A stretch of DNA of 18,882 nucleotides from Phytoactinopolyspora endophytica (GTDB lineage: Bacteria; Actinomycetota; Actinomycetes; Jiangellales; Jiangellaceae), in NCBI RefSeq assembly GCF_004138495.1, contig NZ_ML142863.1, forward strand, positions 53,297 through 72,178, given 5' to 3'. Below the pieces are notes generated by a model that worked only from the letters and a program-made list of their open reading frames with translations, made no database searches and was not told the origin of the DNA. Positions 14,917-18,882 of this stretch are shown here, in pieces. The position numbers were made by a program, and so were the translations under genes. Each line of letters starts with the position of its first letter. The first letter of the stretch is position 1.

Positions 14917-15742
14917 CGTCAAGCTCCTTCTTCCTAAGGTCGGGCGCGGTGGGAAACGCCTGACTCGCAGCCACCGTGTCCCGACTGCCGTCCTTGTCGT
15001 CGCCGACCGGGCCAGCCGGTTCGCTCTGCTGACCGGCGATGGGTAAGACGTTCTCATCATCGATTGCGGCGGGTACCCGCTCCCCTTCGGGCGTCACGCG
15101 CGCGACGTTCGCGTATGAGCGACGATGCACGGGACTCGCGCCGATTTGCTCCAGCGCATCCTGGTGATCACCGGTCACGTAGCCCTTGTGCTCATCCAGG
15201 CCGTAGCCCGGCCACCGCTCGTTCAACTCGACCATGATCCGGTCCCGGGTGACCTTCGCGATCACCGATGCCGCAGCGATGCACGCCGCGACCTGATCGC
15301 CTTTCCACATGGCCAGTCCTGGCACCCCGAGCCCGGCCACCGGAAAGCCGTCGGTGAGCACATAAGCCGGTGCCACCTCCAGCCGCGCCAGGGCCCGGCG
15401 CATCGCCTCGATGTTGCACCGATGCAGGCCCACCTGGTCGATCTCGCTCGGCTCGATCACCACGACCGACCACGCCAGCGCGCGCTTCACCACCTCGTCG
15501 TAGGCACGCTCGCGCGCCGCGGGCGTGAGAAGCTTCGAGTCCGCAAGCCCGGGTACCTGTCCGCGTTTGCTGTCCTTGAGTACTGCCGCACCGACCACAA
15601 GGGGACCGGCGCACGCGCCGCGACCAGCCTCGTCGGCGCCGGCGACGGGGGCGAAGCCCGCGCGCGCCAGACCGCGTTCGTAGGCGTACAGGCCCGCGTC
15701 CCGGCGGAGAAGTACACGAGGCCTATCGATGAGGACGGTCAT
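14906..15742 (-). CDS. rnhB: Ribonuclease HII
   Basis: A 278-residue enzyme that cuts RNA in RNA-DNA hybrids and removes misincorporated ribonucleotides. The four acidic catalytic residues are present: D37 and E38 (AGADEAGRGACAGPL), D131 (LTDGFPV) and D167 (KVTRDRIM). The conserved domain ends near residue 215 (SYANVAR). About 60 further residues are polar, low in complexity and probably disordered, longer than in most homologues. The ATG at 15742 is the first sensible start; its ribosome site is weak (AGGG close to the ATG). Seventeen bases separate it from the lepB stop, so it is likely read through from lepB. Confidence 0.92.
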   Translation of the reverse strand: MTVLIDRPRVLLRRDAGLYAYERGLARAGFAPVAGADEAGRGACAGPLVVGAAVLKDSKRGQVPGLADSKLLTPAARERAYDEVVKRALAWSVVVIEPSEIDQVGLHRCNIEAMRRALARLEVAPAYVLTDGFPVAGLGVPGLAMWKGDQVAACIAAASVIAKVTRDRIMVELNERWPGYGLDEHKGYVTGDHQDALEQIGASPVHRRSYANVARVTPEGERVPAAIDDENVLPIAGQQSEPAGPVGDDKDGSRDTVAASQAFPTAPDLRKKELDDER

Positions 15743-15759
15743 GACCCTGTCCAGCTTAC

Positions 15760-16473
15760 TTACTCGGGCGGGGGCACGTCGTCGAATGTGTCGCCCGCGC
15801 CGACTCCGGACCAGCGGGAGAACGGCCACACCACAGCGAACGCTTTTCCGACGACCAGGTCCTCGGAGAACGAACCGTGGAAACGCGAGTCGCCCGAATT
15901 CGAGCGATGATCGCCCATGACGAACAGCTCGCCCTCCGGCACCGTCTCGGTGAACTCACGCTGCGCCGGCTCGTCGCCCGGGAAAAGGTAGCCGGACTCC
16001 TCGATCGCCACACCGTTGATCGTGAGGTAGCCGTCCTCGTCGCAACACTCCACGGTGTCGCCCCCGACACCGATGACCCGCTTGATCAGATGGCCCTCGG
16101 AGTCGTCCGGCAGGATACCGACGAACTGGAAGAAGCTCTTGATGCCTCCCCCGACGCCGTCCTCGCTCTCCGGTTGCGCCCCAAGCCAGTTGTTCGGGTC
16201 CTCGAAGACGACCACGTCACCCCGTTCGACGTCTCCGAACCGCATGCTGATCTTGGAGACCATCACGCGGTCACCGACGAGGAGGGTGTCCTGCATCGAC
16301 TCCGAAGGGATCAGGAACGCCTGTACGAGGAAGATCCTGACGACCGTCGCGATGATGAGCGACAACGCGACGACGATCGCCGTCTCCTTGAGGAGCGCCA
16401 CCCACCGGGGGCGTGCCGGTTTCGGGTCCTCGGATTCCTCCTGACCACCCGGCGGCACGCCGTCTTCGATCAC
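15760..16473 (-). CDS. lepB: Type I signal peptidase
   Basis: A 237-residue membrane protein. A short acidic and proline-rich cytosolic N-terminus leads to one membrane segment (about 30-52). The catalytic serine S59 (IPSESM) and lysine K131 (IKRVIGVGGD) follow. Box E reads GDHRSNSGDSR (187-197), with histidine where asparagine is common, a frequent variant. It removes signal peptides from exported proteins on the outer face of the membrane. The GTG at 16473 is preferred over 16479 because AAGGAG is then 5 bases upstream. An insert rich in E/D and G (about 90-120) between the conserved boxes is typical of actinomycete SipS-like enzymes. Confidence 0.93.
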   Translation of the reverse strand: MIEDGVPPGGQEESEDPKPARPRWVALLKETAIVVALSLIIATVVRIFLVQAFLIPSESMQDTLLVGDRVMVSKISMRFGDVERGDVVVFEDPNNWLGAQPESEDGVGGGIKSFFQFVGILPDDSEGHLIKRVIGVGGDTVECCDEDGYLTINGVAIEESGYLFPGDEPAQREFTETVPEGELFVMGDHRSNSGDSRFHGSFSEDLVVGKAFAVVWPFSRWSGVGAGDTFDDVPPPE

Positions 16474-16494
16474 GCCCACTCCTTGCGGCGGCGG

Positions 16495-16845
16495 TCAGGC
16501 GGTTTCGCGCTTCTCGCGAATCCTCGCGGCCTTACCCCGCAGATGGCGCAGGTAGTACAGCTTGGCCCGCCGGACGTCACCGCGGGTCACGACCTCGATC
16601 TTCTCGATGATCGGAGTGTGCACCGGGAACGTCCGCTCGACTCCGACGCCGAAGCTGATCTTGCGGACGGTGAACGTCTCACGGATACCGTCGCCCTGGC
16701 GGCGGATGACGACACCCTGGAAGACCTGGACCCGCGAGCGGCTACCTTCGACCACCCTGACGTGGACCTTCAGCGTGTCCCCGGCGCGAAAGGCGGGAAC
16801 GTCGTCGCGGAGTTGCGCGGCGTCTACAACGTCAAGCGTGTGCAT
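16495..16845 (-). CDS. rplS: 50S ribosomal protein L19 (bL19)
   Basis: A 116-residue bL19. Diagnostic segments are all present: [74 protein letters not shown] and the basic tail. It lies at the interface between ribosomal subunits. The ATG at 16845 gives the normal length; the AAGGAA at 16858-16863 is 12 bases upstream, rather far, so initiation may depend on RNA structure. A 156-nt leader with alternative pairings lies before it. A longer frame upstream has no family similarity. Confidence 0.96.
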   Translation of the reverse strand: MHTLDVVDAAQLRDDVPAFRAGDTLKVHVRVVEGSRSRVQVFQGVVIRRQGDGIRETFTVRKISFGVGVERTFPVHTPIIEKIEVVTRGDVRRAKLYYLRHLRGKAARIREKRETA

Positions 16846-16868
16846 GTGTATGTTCGCTTCCTTGCAGG

Positions 16869-16986
16869 TGCCACGGGCCACCCACAGTATGTGGAGAGTT
16901 TCTATGGGTCCCGGCGTTCGCTTTGGCGCTCCCCCCGTGGCAGGGGCTACCAGCATGCCGGGCACGGACGTCTAAGTCTGCCACAG
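16869..16986 (-). promoter_or_regulatory. Structured rplS leader with two mutually exclusive stems
   Basis: On the transcribed minus strand, segment A (GTGGCAG, 16984-16978) can pair 7 bp with segment B (CTGCCACGGG, 16943-16934). B can instead pair a perfect 9 bp with segment C (CCCGTGGCA, 16877-16869), which ends a few bases before the ribosome site of rplS. This is the layout of an attenuator or a protein-responsive leader. Autogenous L19 leaders are known in Firmicutes; I know of none described for actinomycetes. Confidence 0.45.
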
Positions 16987-17001
16987 GTATCACCGTCAGT
17001 G

Positions 17002-17745
17002 TTAATCGTCCAGCACGCCACGGTCGTGATCGTCGAGCGTGCCGGGGTCCAGCTTGGCGATCAAGTCCGGACGCCGCCGCGTGGTCAGCCGCAATGCCTG
17101 GTCACGACGCCAACGGGCCACGCGCGCGTGATGCCCGGAGAGCAGCACCTCTGGGACGTCACGCCCCCGCCACGACGGCGGCTTGGTGTAGACGGGGTAC
17201 TCCAGCAGACCGTCCTCACCGTGCGACTCCTCCCGCAGCGACTCGGGATTGCCGACGACGCCCGGCAGCAACCTGACGACCGCTTCGATGACCACCAGCG
17301 CGGCGACTTCGCCGCCGTTCAGTACGTAGTCGCCGATCGACACCTCGCTCACTCGCATCTGGGTGCCGGCCTCCTCCACCACGCGAGCGTCGATTCCTTC
17401 GTACCGGCCGCAGGCAAAGACCAACCATGGCTCGGCGGCCAGTTCGCCGGCCGTGCGCTGGGTGAACAGCTCACCCGCCGGTGTAGGGACGATCAGGTGT
17501 GGCACCTCGTCGGCACGCGCACCGGTGACGTCGTCCAGCGCGGCTCCCCAGACGTCCGGCTTCATCACCATTCCGGCGCCACCGCCATAAGGGGTGTCGT
17601 CCACGGTCCGGTGCCGATCAGTCGCCCAGTCCCGCAGGTCATGGATGCCCACGTCCAGCAGGCCGGCCTCCCTCGCCTTGCCGGCCAGCGACAGGTCCAG
17701 CGGCGCTAGGTAGTCCGGGAAGATCGTGACGACGTCGATCCTCAT
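17002..17745 (-). CDS. trmD: tRNA (guanine-N1-)-methyltransferase TrmD
   Basis: A 247-residue TrmD, which makes m1G37 next to the anticodon and prevents frameshifting. The knotted SAM-binding domain has YGGGAGM (53-59), CGRYEGID (112-119), [11 protein letters not shown] (136-146) and PGVVGN (161-166). The interdomain linker (about 172-188) carries the [12 protein letters not shown] segment with the probable catalytic aspartate, D178. The C-terminal helical tRNA-binding domain is complete. ATG at 17745 has GGAG 8 bases upstream; a longer frame to 17790 would run into rimM. It lies 16 bp after rimM, its usual partner. Confidence 0.95.
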   Translation of the reverse strand: MRIDVVTIFPDYLAPLDLSLAGKAREAGLLDVGIHDLRDWATDRHRTVDDTPYGGGAGMVMKPDVWGAALDDVTGARADEVPHLIVPTPAGELFTQRTAGELAAEPWLVFACGRYEGIDARVVEEAGTQMRVSEVSIGDYVLNGGEVAALVVIEAVVRLLPGVVGNPESLREESHGEDGLLEYPVYTKPPSWRGRDVPEVLLSGHHARVARWRRDQALRLTTRRRPDLIAKLDPGTLDDHDRGVLDD

Positions 17746-17761
17746 CCTGCTGTCTCCGAGC

Positions 17762-18397
17762 TCATTCGCCCGCTCGATCGGAACGCTCACGGTTCGCCGC
17801 CGACGCGGAATCCCCCGGCTGGTCGAGCTCGAGCAGGCCGGGAGGCGGCTCGACGACGACGCGCCCGGCCTCCAGGTCGACCTCCGGAACGATCTGCGCG
17901 ACGAACGGCACCATCACGTCGCCACCCTCCGGACGCCGCACGATGAGAACATCCTGGTTCGGCCCGTGCACGACGTCGGCCACCGTACCGACCTCGACGT
18001 CATCAGCTGTCACCATCCGCAGTCCGACGAGCTGGTGGTCGAAGTACTCGTCGGGGTCGGACGGCCGTTCTTCGTCCTCGACCTCAACCTGGAGGAGCGA
18101 GCCGCGCAGTTCCTCCGCCGTGTTGCGGTCTGGTACTTCGTCGAACTGGATCAGCAGTCCGCCCTTGTGCCATCGCGTCCGCGATACCGTCAACGCCGCG
18201 GGAGCAGTCCGCGACACAGCGCCGCCTCTTTCCCCACGCCGTGACGGTGCCGAGGTCACCGTCGCGCTACGAGAGTCCGCGACGTGCAATACGGCACCGA
18301 CAGCAAACCGTTCCTCAGGCACGTCGGTCCGCACCTCTACGGCGATCTCGCCCCGGACGCCATGCGCCCGGCCGATCCGCCCGACCGTGACCAACAC
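17762..18397 (-). CDS. rimM: Ribosome maturation factor RimM
   Basis: About 211 residues. The N-terminal RimM domain opens with [12 protein letters not shown] (6-17), the family signature, followed by a central Arg/Ser/Ala-rich insert (about 45-70) and [22 protein letters not shown]. The PRC-barrel C-terminal domain has YFDHQLVGL and [29 protein letters not shown]. It assists 16S rRNA 3' domain folding. An in-frame ATG at 18424 exists, but it has no ribosome site and directly follows a strong hairpin. The GTG at 18397 has a perfect AGGAGG 9 bases upstream and is taken as the start. The acidic C-terminal tail is typical. Confidence 0.93.
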   Translation of the reverse strand: MLVTVGRIGRAHGVRGEIAVEVRTDVPEERFAVGAVLHVADSRSATVTSAPSRRGERGGAVSRTAPAALTVSRTRWHKGGLLIQFDEVPDRNTAEELRGSLLQVEVEDEERPSDPDEYFDHQLVGLRMVTADDVEVGTVADVVHGPNQDVLIVRRPEGGDVMVPFVAQIVPEVDLEAGRVVVEPPPGLLELDQPGDSASAANRERSDRAGE

Positions 18398-18406
18398 CGT
18401 CCCGTC

Positions 18407-18412
18407 CCTCCT
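18407..18412 (-). promoter_or_regulatory. Strong Shine-Dalgarno (AGGAGG) deciding the rimM start
   Basis: AGGAGG on the minus strand lies 9 bases before GTG 18397 and downstream of the ATG at 18424. It therefore selects the GTG and puts the ATG and hairpin in the leader. Confidence 0.6.
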
Positions 18413-18429
18413 GTGGCCACTCATGCGAA

Positions 18430-18468
18430 GAGCCTGCGCCAGGGTCTCCCTGATGCTGGCGCAGGCTC
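18430..18468 (-). other. 13-bp perfect stem-loop between khpA and rimM
   Basis: GAGCCTGCGCCAG (18430-18442) and CTGGCGCAGGCTC (18456-18468) are perfect complements around a 13-nt loop. It fills the 90-bp gap between the khpA stop and the rimM start, with no T-run after it. It may be a partial terminator, an RNase III-type processing site, or a stabiliser of the upstream rpsP-khpA message. Confidence 0.6.
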
Positions 18469-18487
18469 CTCGTCTCGTGGCGCCGGC

Positions 18488-18724
18488 TTACCGCTCGTCG
18501 ACGTCGACGAAGTCGATTCGCACGCTTTCGTCGGCGAGAGCGCCGACGACCGTGCGGAACGCGGTGGCCGTGCGTCCGCCTCGGCCGATGACCTTTCCGA
18601 GGTCATCGGGATGCACATGCACCTCCAGCAGCCGGCCACGCCGTTGCTGCCGGGAACGGACCGTGACGTCGTCCGGATGCTCGACGACGCCGGTGACCAG
18701 ATGTTCCAATGCCTGAGCGAGCAT
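18488..18724 (-). CDS. khpA: KH-domain RNA-binding protein KhpA
   Basis: A 78-residue single KH domain. The GxxG loop is G47-R48-G49-G50 in LGKVIGRGGRTATAFRTVV, preceded by the VHVHPDDLG strand. KhpA in other Gram-positive bacteria pairs with KhpB (Jag/EloR) and binds many transcripts. It is nearly always between rpsP and rimM in actinobacteria. The ATG at 18724 is 3 bp after the rpsP stop, so the two are cotranscribed. Length is normal for the family. Confidence 0.92.
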   Translation of the reverse strand: MLAQALEHLVTGVVEHPDDVTVRSRQQRRGRLLEVHVHPDDLGKVIGRGGRTATAFRTVVGALADESVRIDFVDVDER

Positions 18725-18727
18725 CCG

Positions 18728-18882
18728 CTAAGCCTTGTCGGCCGTGGACTCGGTCGCAGCCTCGTCGGCCTTCGCGTCCTCCGCCTTAGCCTCGCCGGCC
18801 TTCGCGTCCTCCGCCTTAGCCTCGTCGGCCTTCGCGCTCTCCGCCTTAGCCTCGTCGGCCTTCGCGCTCTCCGCCTTAGCCT
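18728..18882 (-). CDS. rpsP: 30S ribosomal protein S16 (bS16), C-terminal tail only
   Basis: Only the last 51 codons plus two bases lie in the window. The frame reads a repeated EAKAE(S/D)AKA(D/G) pattern ending AATESTADKA before a TAG stop. The conserved bS16 core is outside, so the identification rests on position before khpA-rimM-trmD and on the known Ala/Lys/Glu-rich C-terminal extensions of actinobacterial bS16. I therefore treat the name as likely, not proved. The tail is charged and probably disordered. Confidence 0.75.
   Translation of the reverse strand, partial: AKAESAKADEAKAESAKADEAKAEDAKAGEAKAEDAKADEAATESTADKA
18761..18880. repeat. Four tandem 30-bp repeats encoding a decapeptide in the rpsP tail
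   Basis: Four complete 30-bp units at 18761-18790, 18791-18820, 18821-18850 and 18851-18880, differing at very few bases, continue to the window edge. Because 30 is a multiple of 3, copy-number change would keep the frame. The last two units are identical. Confidence 0.95.

Noticed and set aside
15877..17709. Plus-strand frame of 610 codons opposite lepB, rplS and trmD
   Set aside because: It spans three well-identified genes on the other strand and shows no family motif, so it is a GC-driven shadow.
18761..18880. CRISPR-like array
   Set aside because: The 30-bp repeats are directly abutting with no spacers and are in frame within a coding tail.

Overview
The window is high-GC DNA with dense GTG/ATG starts and strong purine-rich ribosome sites. 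It carries the conserved actinobacterial order rpsP-khpA-rimM-trmD-rplS-lepB-rnhB-DUF2469-yraN-yifB-dprA-xerC, so it comes from an actinomycete chromosome. I cannot name the genus from sequence alone.

Left part (1-6109, plus strand) looks like a purine or nucleobase uptake and oxidation operon. It holds the 3' end of a nucleoside-type ABC permease, a 2-oxoglutarate/Fe(II) oxygenase of the isopenicillin N synthase fold, a zinc nucleoside/nucleobase deaminase, and a two-gene molybdenum hydroxylase. That enzyme is an FAD subunit followed by a fused 2Fe-2S plus Mo-cofactor subunit, with the layout of E. coli YgfM/XdhD. A second plus-strand unit (6307-8823) holds a short-chain dehydrogenase, a one-domain cupin resembling 2,4'-dihydroxyacetophenone dioxygenase, and a LysR regulator.

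Middle part (8824-11289) is a seam. A plus-strand VapBC toxin-antitoxin pair, apparently with a leaderless promoter, converges on minus-strand xerC. A HigBA-type pair lies between xerC and dprA. Two toxin-antitoxin modules therefore flank the chromosomal recombinase gene exactly where core synteny gives way to catabolic genes.

Right part (11286-18882, minus strand) is the translation, secretion and DNA-processing block, transcribed from rpsP towards dprA. Most genes touch or overlap: khpA/rpsP 3 bp apart, rnhB/DUF2469, yraN/yifB and yifB/dprA overlapping. The exceptions carry structure. There is a 13-bp perfect hairpin between khpA and rimM, a leader before rplS with two mutually exclusive pairings, and a 280-bp gap before yraN with two DnaA-box-like 9-mers and a 16-bp perfect palindrome.

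Most worth following up are the nucleobase locus with its unassigned oxygenase, the rplS leader, and the toxin-antitoxin-flanked xerC. No rRNA, tRNA, IS element or CRISPR array was seen.
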